A program made the translations under genes and the position numbers. Positions 1 to 7,262 of a stretch of DNA of 64,000 bases are shown here, piece after piece (positions within the stretch are counted from its first letter, which is position 1; every line of letters begins with the position of its first letter). Source of the DNA: Myroides odoratimimus (GTDB lineage: Bacteria; Bacteroidota; Bacteroidia; Flavobacteriales; Flavobacteriaceae); the NCBI RefSeq assembly GCF_030326305.1, contig NZ_JACAKB010000002.1, forward strand, positions 186,001 to 250,000, read 5' to 3'. Below the pieces are notes generated by a model that did not search any database, was not told the DNA's origin, and saw only the letters and a program-made list of their open reading frames with translations.

Positions 1-500
1 ATCTTATTTTCTCAAGATCCGTTATTCTATTAACAGAACACAGTCAGGATGGTTCTGTTGGCTTTATACTAAATAAACCATTAGATCTAACTTTATCAGA
101 TCTTTTACCAAATATAGAGGCTTCATTCACTATTTACGATGGAGGTCCGGTTCAAAAAAACAGAATATTTTACATACATACTAAACCAGAGTTAATCCCT
201 GACAGCATTCATATCGTAGATGATTTATATTGGGGAGTAGACTTTGAGGAGCTTAATAATATCCTATCCCTAGGTATACTTACTAAGAATGATATTCGCT
301 TTTTTTTAGGCTATTCGGGTTGGGACTGTGACCAATTAAAAAATGAGATTCAAGATAGCTTTTGGATAGCTTCTAATAAACTAGATACGAAGAATATTTT
401 TTCCCAATCTCCTACAGAGCTATGGAAAAGCTCATTAGCTAAATTGGGAAACAAATACTCTCTATGGCTAAATGCACCTGAAAACCCTAACTTCAATTAG
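1..500 (+). CDS. YqgE/AlgH family protein, 3' part
   Basis: An open frame enters from the left edge (codons starting at position 3) and ends at TAG 498-500, so the N-terminus lies outside the window. The protein shows the family signatures GSVGFILNKP near its visible start, then DGGPV, then FFLGYSGW followed by a conserved QL. The family is widespread and cytoplasmic, and its biochemical role is not settled. The gene converges with the class IV aminotransferase, with 18 bp between the two stop codons. Next to an aminotransferase and a START-like protein it forms a neighbourhood typical of Flavobacteriaceae. Identification is by motif recognition. Confidence 0.85.
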   Translation, partial: LIFSRSVILLTEHSQDGSVGFILNKPLDLTLSDLLPNIEASFTIYDGGPVQKNRIFYIHTKPELIPDSIHIVDDLYWGVDFEELNNILSLGILTKNDIRFFLGYSGWDCDQLKNEIQDSFWIASNKLDTKNIFSQSPTELWKSSLAKLGNKYSLWLNAPENPNFN

Positions 501-518
501 GATAGTTAGATAACATTC

Positions 519-1361
519 TTACATCAGTCTAATTTTTGCATTTAACTTATTTATCAAATCAGCAGCTAAAACATTAGTATAATTTTTCTTACGGTACTTT
601 GTCACAGGTTGAACTCCCATAATGACATTCGTAATGAATAATTCATCAGCCTTTTGTAATTCAAATGGTGAGATTACTGCTTCTTCAAATTTGTAGTCAG
701 TATTCTTTTGTAATAACTCTATGATCTGTTTTCTCATAATCCCCTTCACACATCCATCAGACAATGGAGGAGTTTTCACCACATTATCTTTTACGATAAA
801 AATATTTCCATTTAATGCCTCTACAATATTCTTAGCATCATTCAGCAATAAACAGTTTTGATAACCATTCTCTTCAGCGAAGATACTACCTGTTACATTT
901 ATCAGTCTATTGTTTGTTTTTAAAGTTGATAATAAGTGTGAAGTCACATAGAAATCTTTATACAATTCGATTTCATAATCCTTTGTATTCAGACTATATA
1001 TTCCATTGTTCAAAACCTCAGCCGAAATAATATAGCCTATTTTTCGAGTTAAAGGAAGGTATTTGCCCTCAGCATCTCTATATACTGTAAAACGCACTCT
1101 AAATGCATTTGTAACTGATTCAAGGCTATTGATTGTTTTAAGTATTGCTTCCTGAAAATACTCCATTGTAAACTCCATAGGAATTTCCATACGCAGAATA
1201 CGCATAGAAGACATTAATCTAAAGTAGTGGTCTTCTAAGAATAAAACCTTCCCATCTAAAACCCTAACTGTTTCAAAAACAGCATCTCCATATAAAAAAC
1301 CTCTATTGTGTTCTACTGACACATTACTATTAGAAACAATTTTGCCGTTAACATTAATCAT
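519..1361 (-). CDS. class IV aminotransferase (BCAT/ADC-lyase-like)
   Basis: 280 residues, the normal size for a fold-type IV PLP enzyme. The N-terminal GFLYGDAVFETVRV motif and the STLKTNNRL motif, whose Lys148 should bind PLP, are present. The family includes branched-chain amino acid aminotransferase and 4-amino-4-deoxychorismate lyase (PabC, folate pathway). The sequence does not decide between them, although the short length and genome context suit a PabC-like or D-amino-acid aminotransferase-like enzyme. It starts 55 bp downstream of the START-like gene on the same strand, so the two may be cotranscribed. The start MINVNGKIV fits the usual beginning of the family. Confidence 0.85.
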   Translation of the reverse strand: MINVNGKIVSNSNVSVEHNRGFLYGDAVFETVRVLDGKVLFLEDHYFRLMSSMRILRMEIPMEFTMEYFQEAILKTINSLESVTNAFRVRFTVYRDAEGKYLPLTRKIGYIISAEVLNNGIYSLNTKDYEIELYKDFYVTSHLLSTLKTNNRLINVTGSIFAEENGYQNCLLLNDAKNIVEALNGNIFIVKDNVVKTPPLSDGCVKGIMRKQIIELLQKNTDYKFEEAVISPFELQKADELFITNVIMGVQPVTKYRKKNYTNVLAADLINKLNAKIRLM

Positions 1362-1416
1362 ATTCTATTTTCTTCTGATTACTATTAACGGCAAATATAA
1401 GTTATATTTTATGGAA

Positions 1417-1803
1417 TTATGCAGAACCTAATACTTGTTTTAAGTCCATGATTTGATTTTCCCATAATTGTTTTGATTCATTGATTTCATCTGGCTCTGC
1501 GAAGTCAGTAACGATTATTGTTACATCTTTAGTTAATTCATCTTTATTAATTTTTAACTCAAAGAAATAATCTGTCTCTTTATCATTTTCATCTAACCAT
1601 CTATATCTAACTCTCTCATCTGCTTTACGAGTAACAACACGAGCTTTCTCTTCAGAATCTCCCCAAATAAAAGAATATATTTCGCCACGTGAATTTACAT
1701 TATCAGCGAACCACTCGCTTAGCCCTGAGGGATCCGAAATATACTGATACAATAATTGCGGAGATGAATTAATTGAGAATTCTAGTTCGTATTTTTCTTT
1801 CAT
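1417..1803 (-). CDS. START-like (SRPBCC/AHSA1-type) domain protein
   Basis: 128 residues. The opening YELEFSINSSPQLLYQYISDP is the typical first strand and helix of an SRPBCC/START-like ligand-binding fold, followed by LSEWFADNV as in AHSA1-like proteins, and it ends in a long helix. Small stand-alone START-like proteins of this size are common in Flavobacteriaceae and their ligand is unknown. It lies upstream of the aminotransferase gene on the same strand and divergent from the tRNA-Met. About 145 bp of AT-rich DNA before the tRNA must hold promoters for both directions. Confidence 0.8.
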   Translation of the reverse strand: MKEKYELEFSINSSPQLLYQYISDPSGLSEWFADNVNSRGEIYSFIWGDSEEKARVVTRKADERVRYRWLDENDKETDYFFELKINKDELTKDVTIIVTDFAEPDEINESKQLWENQIMDLKQVLGSA

Positions 1804-1883
1804 AGCCTTTTTTCAAATTTTATAATTTTTTCGAATATAATCATATTTTGTAAATAAAAAAATATTTTTTTTCTCATTCTCTA

Positions 1884-1914
1884 TTTGCATTATAAACTTT
1901 TTATTCTATATTTG
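1884..1914 (+). promoter_or_regulatory. Promoter of tRNA-Met (TTTG-N19-TATATTTG)
   Basis: TTTG at 1884-1887 and TATATTTG at 1907-1914 are separated by 19 nt, matching the Bacteroidota primary sigma consensus (-33 TTTG, -7 TAnnTTTG). The tRNA begins 34 nt downstream of the -7 box. The tRNA-fMet at 49377 has the same layout. Confidence 0.8.
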
Positions 1915-1948
1915 CACCCGCATTACAGAAGTAACGCAGGCCAATAAT

Positions 1949-2022
1949 GGCGAGGTAGCTCAGTCGGTTAGAGCGCAGGATTCATAACCCTGAGGTCACG
2001 GGTTCAACTCCCGTCTTCGCTA
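1949..2022 (+). tRNA. tRNA-Met (CAT), prophage integration target
   Basis: A full cloverleaf can be drawn. Acceptor GGCGAGG pairs with CTTCGCT, the D arm is GCTC/GAGC, the anticodon loop TTCATAA carries CAT at 1983-1985, and the T arm is ACGGG-TTCAACT-CCCGT. The anticodon stem lacks the three consecutive G-C pairs of initiators, so this is an elongator Met (or Ile2-type CAT) tRNA. No CCA is encoded. The segment from the anticodon stem to the 3' end lies within the 47-bp attachment repeat, so the prophage supplies the present 3' half and restores a functional gene. Confidence 0.93.
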
Positions 2023-2024
2023 CA
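1978..2024 (+). repeat. attL: left 47-bp attachment repeat
   Basis: Identical over 47 bp to 48441-48487. It covers the anticodon arm through the 3' end of tRNA-Met plus two more bases. Left of it the two copies differ at once (A versus G), and right of it they differ too (G versus A), so the borders are exact. Use of a tRNA 3' half as core is usual for tyrosine-recombinase phages. Confidence 0.93.
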
Positions 2025-2025
2025 G

Positions 2026-2067
2026 AGCTCCTAAAACCACTCCCAACAAGGTTTTAGGAGCTTTTTT
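2026..2067 (+). terminator. Intrinsic terminator after tRNA-Met (prophage-supplied)
   Basis: Arms 2026-2038 and 2050-2062 are perfect 13-bp complements (AGCTCCTAAAACC and its partner), followed by a T run to 2067. It lies just inside attL, so the phage brings a terminator for the tRNA transcript and shields the integrase from it. The original host terminator is now beyond attR. Confidence 0.85.
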
Positions 2068-2134
2068 ATTATTCACTTTCCTATGTGTTTTTAGGTTAAC
2101 GACAATGTAAACGTCAACCCAAAAAAGCACAAAT

Positions 2135-3346
2135 ATGATTACCATCACAAAAAATCAATGCTATTTTACTGAACTTTGGGTATCTCCTAAAGGTTTTAAA
2201 AAAGCAAAAAAAGCATCGCTGACTAAACAGTGGTATGTACAATGTTATTTTTATGATCCTAAATTCAAGGATAAATATCCTAAAGGATTTCCATATCGTA
2301 AAAAGATTAATAAGTTTCAAACATTAAAAGAACGAATAGAAGCTGCTGAATACTTGCTTCTAGAAATACCTGCTTTATTTAAACAAGGTTACAATCCTAT
2401 AACTAAATTGTACATGATAGATAAAGAAGACCAGGAACTAGATCCAACTCATATAAGTGAAGAGTCTTCTTTCTTACATGCTCTTAATTGGGCATACAAT
2501 AATGTTGAAGTAGCAAAATCAACAAAGAATGATTTAAAAAGTATTCTTAAGTATGTTACTGAAGCTATAGTTAGATTAGCTTTTGAAGAATTAGAGATTA
2601 AAGCAGTGAAGAAAAAACACATTCGTTTTATACTTGATAACATTCAAAAAGAAACAGGGCAATTCTCAGCACACAAATTCAATAAGTACAGATCTTATAT
2701 TTCTATTCTATTTAAAGAACTAGAAGAATATGAAATTATAGAAAACAACTTTGTAAAATCTATTCGTAAGAAGACAGAATTCAGAGAGCCTAGAGAGATA
2801 CTAAGTAAAGAACAAAGAACCTTAGTTAATAATCATCTTAGAGATAATTATGTATCTTTTTGGAGGTTTACTAATATCTTCTTTCACTCTGGAGCACGTA
2901 TTAGTGAACTACTAGATCTTAAAGCAAAGGATGTTAACCTAGAAAATGGAACATTTAGAATACTTGTAAAAAAAGGAAAACAATTTATTTATACTAATAA
3001 AGTAATAAAGGATATCGCTTTACCTTTTTGGGAACGAGCTATTACAGGAGCGGATGATGACCATTATGTTTTCTCTAATGGATTGCTACCAGGTGATAAT
3101 AGAATACGCAGAGAACAGATTCAACGTAGATGGAAAACACATGTAAAGGATAAACTAGGTATCACAGCTGACTTTTATGCACTGAAACACCTCAACCTTG
3201 ATGATATTGCTGAGATATATTCTATAGAAGATGCTGCTTCTGCTGCAGGACATACTTCTACTAGAATGGTAATTACTCATTATGCAGTAGGAGAAAAAGA
3301 AAGAAGAAATAACAAGATTCGAATTTTAAATAATACCTTTGGGTAA
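2135..3346 (+). CDS. Phage integrase, tyrosine recombinase
   Basis: 403 residues. An N-terminal core-binding SAM-like region (about 105-205) is followed by a C-terminal catalytic domain. Visible catalytic positions are Arg255 in HSGARISELLDL, His373 in AAGHTS and the nucleophile Tyr383 in THYAVGE. The usual HxxR box appears as YALK (348-351), a variant of the kind seen in integrases of Bacteroidota mobile elements. The gene sits 111 bp inside attL and reads inward. It should recombine the tRNA-Met attB with attP. Its TAA stop (3344-3346) is part of the target duplication of the adjacent IS256 element, so the reading frame is intact. No excisionase was recognised. Confidence 0.92.
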   Translation: MITITKNQCYFTELWVSPKGFKKAKKASLTKQWYVQCYFYDPKFKDKYPKGFPYRKKINKFQTLKERIEAAEYLLLEIPALFKQGYNPITKLYMIDKEDQELDPTHISEESSFLHALNWAYNNVEVAKSTKNDLKSILKYVTEAIVRLAFEELEIKAVKKKHIRFILDNIQKETGQFSAHKFNKYRSYISILFKELEEYEIIENNFVKSIRKKTEFREPREILSKEQRTLVNNHLRDNYVSFWRFTNIFFHSGARISELLDLKAKDVNLENGTFRILVKKGKQFIYTNKVIKDIALPFWERAITGADDDHYVFSNGLLPGDNRIRREQIQRRWKTHVKDKLGITADFYALKHLNLDDIAEIYSIEDAASAAGHTSTRMVITHYAVGEKERRNNKIRILNNTFG

Positions 3347-3351
3347 AATTT
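3344..3351. repeat. Left 8-bp target-site duplication of the IS256 element
   Basis: TAAAATTT at 3344-3351 recurs at 4719-4726, directly abutting both IS ends. An 8-bp duplication is normal for IS256-family elements. Its first three bases are the integrase stop codon. Confidence 0.85.
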
Positions 3352-3398
3352 GAGGGTGTCCCGTGAACTGTGTCATTAAAATAATTGTATAATAAAAT

Positions 3399-4637
3399 AT
3401 GTACATTAGTAAAATGAGCACAGAAAAGAAAGAATTTGATTTCGAGAGTTTTAAAGAACAGGCAATGGCTGATATTTATCAAGGAAAGAAAATGGGAGGT
3501 CCAGATGGTGTTTTTGGTCCCCTTTTAAAACATTTCCTTGAGACTATGTTAGAAAGTGAACTAGAGAATCATTTGGAAGAAGAAAAGGCTAAAGGGATTG
3601 CAAATCGTCGCAACGGCAAGACAACTAAAACTGTTCGAAGTATGCAGTCGGGTTCTATTGAATTAGAATCTAATCGCGATCGCAATGGAACCTTTGAACC
3701 AAAGGTGTTACCTAAACGTCAACTTATTATCACAGATCAATTAGAGGATAATGTAATTAGCCTATATGCTAAAGGCAGTAGTACTCGTGATATTGCGGGT
3801 TATATCATGGAAATGTATGGTATGGATATTTCAGCCACAGAAATATCGCGTATAACTGATAAAGTCATACCTGCAATGAAAGAGTGGCGTGATCGCCCTT
3901 TAGAAGCTATATACCCCTTTGTTTTCTTAGATTGTATGTTTTATAAAGTAAAAGAACAAGGTAGTGTTACATCTAAAGCAGTGTATAATATATTAGGGGT
4001 TAATCAAGAAGGAAAGAAAGAATTAATAGGAGTTTATCTTGGAGATACTGAAGGATCTAAGTTTTGGCTTTCAGTATTAACTAATCTTAAGGCGCGTGGT
4101 GTCCAAGATATCATTGTAGCTTGTGTGGATGGTTTAAAAGGCTTTCCTGAAGCTATACAAGCTGTATTTCCTAAGACACAAGTACAACTTTGTATTGTTC
4201 ATCAAATAAGAACCAGTCTGCGTTTTGTTCCTCATAAAGATAAGAAAGCAGTTGCTGCTGATCTTAAACCTATATATACTGCTGTAAGTGAAGAACAAGG
4301 CTATGAAAGGTTATTGCAGTTTGAAGAAAAATGGGCAAAGAATTATCCATTAGCCGCTAAAGGGTGGTTGGACAATTGGGAACATTTGTCAACTTATTTT
4401 GATTTTGACCCTCATATCAGAAAAGCAATATATACCACTAATGCTATTGAAGCTATGCATCGACAGGTAAGAAAAGTAACCAAGACTAAGGGAGCCTTTA
4501 CTACTGAACAATCTCTTTTGAAATTAATGTTTTTAGCTATTACAGAGGTCTCTAAAAAATGGACTATGCCTATTCATAATTGGGGGTTGACAATGTCACA
4601 ATTGTATATTAAATTTGGGGATAGATTACAACCGTAA
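3399..4637 (+). CDS. IS256-family DDE transposase
   Basis: 412 residues, the usual size of the family (PF00872, transposase_mut). The DDE triad is visible: Asp178 in PFVFLDCMFYKV, Asp244 in IIVACVDGLKGFPEAI and Glu351 in IYTTNAIEAMHRQVRKVTK, the last being the family hallmark. It starts at ATG 3399, and an internal ATG six codons in is also possible. The gene occupies nearly the whole element. Downstream is a perfect 48-bp palindrome inside the right IS end. Confidence 0.95.
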   Translation: MYISKMSTEKKEFDFESFKEQAMADIYQGKKMGGPDGVFGPLLKHFLETMLESELENHLEEEKAKGIANRRNGKTTKTVRSMQSGSIELESNRDRNGTFEPKVLPKRQLIITDQLEDNVISLYAKGSSTRDIAGYIMEMYGMDISATEISRITDKVIPAMKEWRDRPLEAIYPFVFLDCMFYKVKEQGSVTSKAVYNILGVNQEGKKELIGVYLGDTEGSKFWLSVLTNLKARGVQDIIVACVDGLKGFPEAIQAVFPKTQVQLCIVHQIRTSLRFVPHKDKKAVAADLKPIYTAVSEEQGYERLLQFEEKWAKNYPLAAKGWLDNWEHLSTYFDFDPHIRKAIYTTNAIEAMHRQVRKVTKTKGAFTTEQSLLKLMFLAITEVSKKWTMPIHNWGLTMSQLYIKFGDRLQP

Positions 4638-4644
4638 AAAAAAA

Positions 4645-4692
4645 CTCCATTTCCTAGCTTTTGGGCTTAAGCCCAAAAGCTAGGAAATGGAG
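4645..4692 (-). terminator. 48-bp perfect palindrome with A run: terminator for minus-strand transcripts
   Basis: Two 24-bp arms meet at CTTAAG (centre 4668/4669) with no mismatch. On the minus strand the hairpin is followed by a run of nine T (A at 4636-4644), a strong intrinsic terminator. On the plus strand no T run follows. It lies inside the IS, so it travels with the element and would block transcription entering from its right end against the transposase gene. Here that is the phage late operon. Confidence 0.75.
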
Positions 4693-4718
4693 ACTGACAC
4701 AGTTTGTGTTACACTCCC

Positions 4719-4726
4719 TAAAATTT
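4719..4726. repeat. Right 8-bp target-site duplication of the IS256 element
   Basis: TAAAATTT, identical to 3344-3351, directly abuts the right terminal inverted repeat. Confidence 0.85.
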
Positions 4727-4762
4727 CAACTTTTTCTCTTCAATATGTATACAATGTATAAG

Positions 4763-4799
4763 AAAATGGCTGTCATATAAAAATGACAGCCATTTTTTC
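4763..4799. terminator. Bidirectional terminator at end of late/lysis operon
   Basis: Arms 4763-4776 and 4783-4796 are perfect 14-bp complements (AAAATGGCTGTCAT). The hairpin has T residues after it on the plus strand and on the minus strand. It lies just beyond the stop of the last leftward gene (4799) and should end the late transcript. Confidence 0.85.
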
Positions 4800-5518
4800 T
4801 ATTTGATATATTTAATTCTCTCTGGAGCTCCAGGTTCCTTTTTAACATACCAATAACCAGTATCTTCATCAAAAAACAATCTATGTCTAAAAATATCATA
4901 TAAAACAAAAGTAGAATCAATTTTAGGTGAAAAAACGCTCATCGTGTAACTATTTTTGTTTTTAGTAATACTATAATCAACCTCATAGTATCCTTTTATT
5001 AATTTTAAAACTATATCTTTATTTTCAAGTTCTTTTCTCAGTTTAGAGTTAGTTAATTTCAATGTATCAATTGAGGCTGTTAAATCACTTTTTATAGAAT
5101 CTCTTTGATCAATTAAATCACTATATGTAACAATATTACCCTTTCTAGTTTCATAAGAAATAACCTGATATCCTTTTTTAGTTATACTATCTATTTCATT
5201 AGATATAGGGAGTATTGTCCTTTTAATAGAATCAAATTTTGTCAATCCATAACCATCACTTATTTTATCTATTTTCTTATCAAAAGTGTACTGAAAATAA
5301 ACTGAAGCTACAGTAAAAACAATAATAACTGCTATGATAAAATTAACTAATTGATTATACTTTCTTTGTAAATTACTAAAATCATTATTAACTACTTCAA
5401 TCTTGTCTTGTAATTCACAGACACTTTCATCTTTAATAGAATAGTCTTCTTTTAAGATTTGCACTTTAGATTCAATATCTTTAAATACCTCTTTTATATT
5501 TATCTTTTGATTCTTCAT
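4799..5518 (-). CDS. Unknown membrane-anchored coiled-coil protein
   Basis: 239 residues, no recognised family. About 60 N-terminal hydrophilic residues with heptad character are followed by one membrane segment (YNQLVNFIIAVIIVFTVASVYF, about 54-75). A second coiled coil (about 125-165) and a beta-rich tail follow. It is the last gene of the leftward late transcript, downstream of the spanin-like gene and a small membrane protein, and 6 bp from the latter. The position fits an accessory lysis function or cargo, but nothing in the sequence proves either. Confidence 0.6.
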   Translation of the reverse strand: MKNQKINIKEVFKDIESKVQILKEDYSIKDESVCELQDKIEVVNNDFSNLQRKYNQLVNFIIAVIIVFTVASVYFQYTFDKKIDKISDGYGLTKFDSIKRTILPISNEIDSITKKGYQVISYETRKGNIVTYSDLIDQRDSIKSDLTASIDTLKLTNSKLRKELENKDIVLKLIKGYYEVDYSITKNKNSYTMSVFSPKIDSTFVLYDIFRHRLFFDEDTGYWYVKKEPGAPERIKYIK

Positions 5519-5524
5519 ATTCTT

Positions 5525-5815
5525 TTAAGCATCCTTGTTTTTCAAAATCTTGTAATCCATTTTAAACTCTCTCAACTCTTCCTTAAGTTGTTCTATTAAC
5601 TCATCTTTCTTAGTATTTGATTCTTTTAACTCCTTATCAAATTCCATTTTTAATTCTAATTTTTCAATCTTAGATTGTTGATTTGAGATAAACATTCCCA
5701 TTGAAAAACCAATCCCCAAAAGAGAGATGAAAGTCAATAAATTAGTAGCTGTTTTTGGTAAAGCCTGTAACCAATTTGCTACAGGATTAATGTTATTTTC
5801 TATATTATCTTCCAA
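5525..5815 (-). CDS. Small membrane protein with C-terminal coiled coil
   Basis: 96 residues. One N-proximal membrane segment (LLTFISLLGIGFSMGMFIS, about 26-45) is followed by a highly charged helix (about 50-94) likely to form a coiled coil. It lies between the spanin-like gene and the 239-residue membrane protein in the lysis region, with short gaps to both. It could be an auxiliary holin or a lysis regulator. No family is recognised. Confidence 0.6.
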   Translation of the reverse strand: MEDNIENNINPVANWLQALPKTATNLLTFISLLGIGFSMGMFISNQQSKIEKLELKMEFDKELKESNTKKDELIEQLKEELREFKMDYKILKNKDA

Positions 5816-5830
5816 AGCACATATTTATTA

Positions 5831-6277
5831 CTATTCTTTTTTGTAAAAATAGTACATTATTACAATAGCACCTAATAACAATAAAATTTCTAAATAACTA
5901 AACTGCTTCCTATCAACTTTCTTACCTCCCTCTTTACTTTCAATTTTAGATTGTTCTGACTTTACTTTACTAGATTCTGTTTCTTTGATCTTTAGCTTAT
6001 CAATATCAGTATTAGTCTCTTGTTTATTGTTTTCAATAATAGGATTATAAAGAGTAGTATTACCTTTAGCATCTGTCTTGATTGAATCAGCACGAATTGA
6101 AGTTGAAGTTACTAAATTAGTGTACTGCTCTCTCGTTAATTCAAGCTCTGTAACTTGTACTTGTTCAAATTCATTAGTTATTACATCCTCTATAATACTC
6201 TTCGAATATTTTTCTACTTTACGAGATCCACAGCCAATAGTTATCCAACACACTAATAATAAAAGTACTGTTCTCAT
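5831..6277 (-). CDS. Putative unimolecular spanin (lipoprotein with C-terminal TM)
   Basis: 148 residues. A signal peptide ends in a lipobox (WITIGC, Cys16), so the N-terminus should be anchored in the outer membrane. A Lys/Glu/Ser-rich periplasmic stretch follows, and a C-terminal membrane segment (LEILLLLGAIVIMYYFY) ends in KKE. A lipoprotein end plus an inner-membrane end in one chain is the architecture of unimolecular spanins such as phage T1 gp11, which fuse the two membranes at lysis. It overlaps the endolysin stop by one base (TAATG), so it is translationally coupled to the lysis cassette. The assignment rests on topology and position, not on sequence similarity. Confidence 0.75.
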   Translation of the reverse strand: MRTVLLLLVCWITIGCGSRKVEKYSKSIIEDVITNEFEQVQVTELELTREQYTNLVTSTSIRADSIKTDAKGNTTLYNPIIENNKQETNTDIDKLKIKETESSKVKSEQSKIESKEGGKKVDRKQFSYLEILLLLGAIVIMYYFYKKE

Positions 6278-6795
6278 TACTCAATGAATTTAAAATCTCT
6301 AAGTCTATTCATCCAGCCATTTATAAAACGTTTCTGTGAAGGATTGTTTTTAACGATATTGTTTAGGAACTTCTCGCGTTCTTGATATATCTTACCAAAC
6401 AATTCTTTTTGATTAGCAGAGTTCACAGCATTCAATGTAGCAGGCCCTACTATACCATCCTCTTTTAATCCAAGAATCCTTTGAGAAATTATTACTCCCC
6501 ATTTACCAGACCCCCAAACCCAATCTACAAGAATATTAGCGATACTTTGATTATTAATTTGATCAGCCTTCCACACATCCCAATACTTTCTAAGAACATA
6601 CTTAAAGTCATCATGAGTCAGCAACTTAATATCTTTCTCATTAATCACTCCATCATTATTTTTGTCATACCCCACCTGTTTCCATGTAGCAATTGTTACT
6701 CCCATATTCGTAGCACCGCCCCTATCTTTAGGATCATTCACATAACCTCCCTCCCATTTTGCTATCTTAGGAGCTAGTTTTTCTATATCTGCCAT
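6277..6795 (-). CDS. Endolysin, GH108 family with peptidoglycan-binding domain
   Basis: 172 residues. The N-terminal [20 protein letters not shown] motif is the signature of glycoside hydrolase family 108 phage lysozymes, with Glu15 of EGGY the catalytic acid. The C-terminal region with [18 protein letters not shown] is the PG_binding_3-like domain normally paired with it. A calcium-like loop [12 protein letters not shown] lies between the motifs. There is no signal peptide, so it needs the holin encoded 2 bp upstream. The gene order is holin, endolysin, spanin. Confidence 0.92.
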   Translation of the reverse strand: MADIEKLAPKIAKWEGGYVNDPKDRGGATNMGVTIATWKQVGYDKNNDGVINEKDIKLLTHDDFKYVLRKYWDVWKADQINNQSIANILVDWVWGSGKWGVIISQRILGLKEDGIVGPATLNAVNSANQKELFGKIYQEREKFLNNIVKNNPSQKRFINGWMNRLRDFKFIE

Positions 6796-6797
6796 CT

Positions 6798-7241
6798 TTA
6801 CTTCTCTTTTAATTTTTTAAACTCCTCAATTAACTCCTTATTCTCCTGTACAAACTTGATTAACTCAGTAGGATTACGCTTTAAAGCATATCTAAACTTC
6901 TCATCACTCTTTTCACGAACTGACTTCCACTCTGTATAAATCAAAACGATTGCTCCAAATACAGAAAGCAATGGCAACGCAGCAATATCAAAGTACGCAA
7001 ATGCTGGATTTAGAAAATCCAAAAACAACATAAAGAACATAAATGCCAAATACTCCACCACCTTCTCTGATGTCTTTCTAAGCCCATAACTATGCGTAAA
7101 TATCCCCTCCTTCTTTGACTTCCTTATCCCGAAATACAAATCAATCCCTATACTAAACATAACCATAATCCAAGCTGTAAACACAAGGAATAACTGTAAC
7201 AATATTGAATCAAAATCCTTCTCTAATAAATAATGTATCAT
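6798..7241 (-). CDS. Phage holin family protein
   Basis: 147 residues with three predicted membrane segments (about 10-35, 58-80 and 85-105) and a charged C-terminal tail rich in Glu and Lys. The motif [13 protein letters not shown] followed by SYGLR resembles holins of Bacteroides and Flavobacterium prophages (Phage_holin_4-like). It is directly upstream of the endolysin. Inferred role: forming the inner-membrane lesion that times lysis. Confidence 0.75.
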   Translation of the reverse strand: MIHYLLEKDFDSILLQLFLVFTAWIMVMFSIGIDLYFGIRKSKKEGIFTHSYGLRKTSEKVVEYLAFMFFMLFLDFLNPAFAYFDIAALPLLSVFGAIVLIYTEWKSVREKSDEKFRYALKRNPTELIKFVQENKELIEEFKKLKEK

Positions 7242-7262
7242 AATCTTATAATTTTATATATA

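Larger units (their letters stand above)
3352..4718 (+). mobile_element. IS256-family insertion sequence, 1367 bp, complete
   Basis: Imperfect 24-bp terminal inverted repeats lie at 3352-3375 and 4695-4718. They match at 17 of 24 positions, including the inner ten bases AACTGTGTCA. The element is flanked by the 8-bp direct repeat TAAAATTT and contains one intact transposase gene. Unbroken ends, target duplication and gene suggest a recent insertion, possibly still mobile. It landed at the end of the integrase gene without changing its product. Confidence 0.92.
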
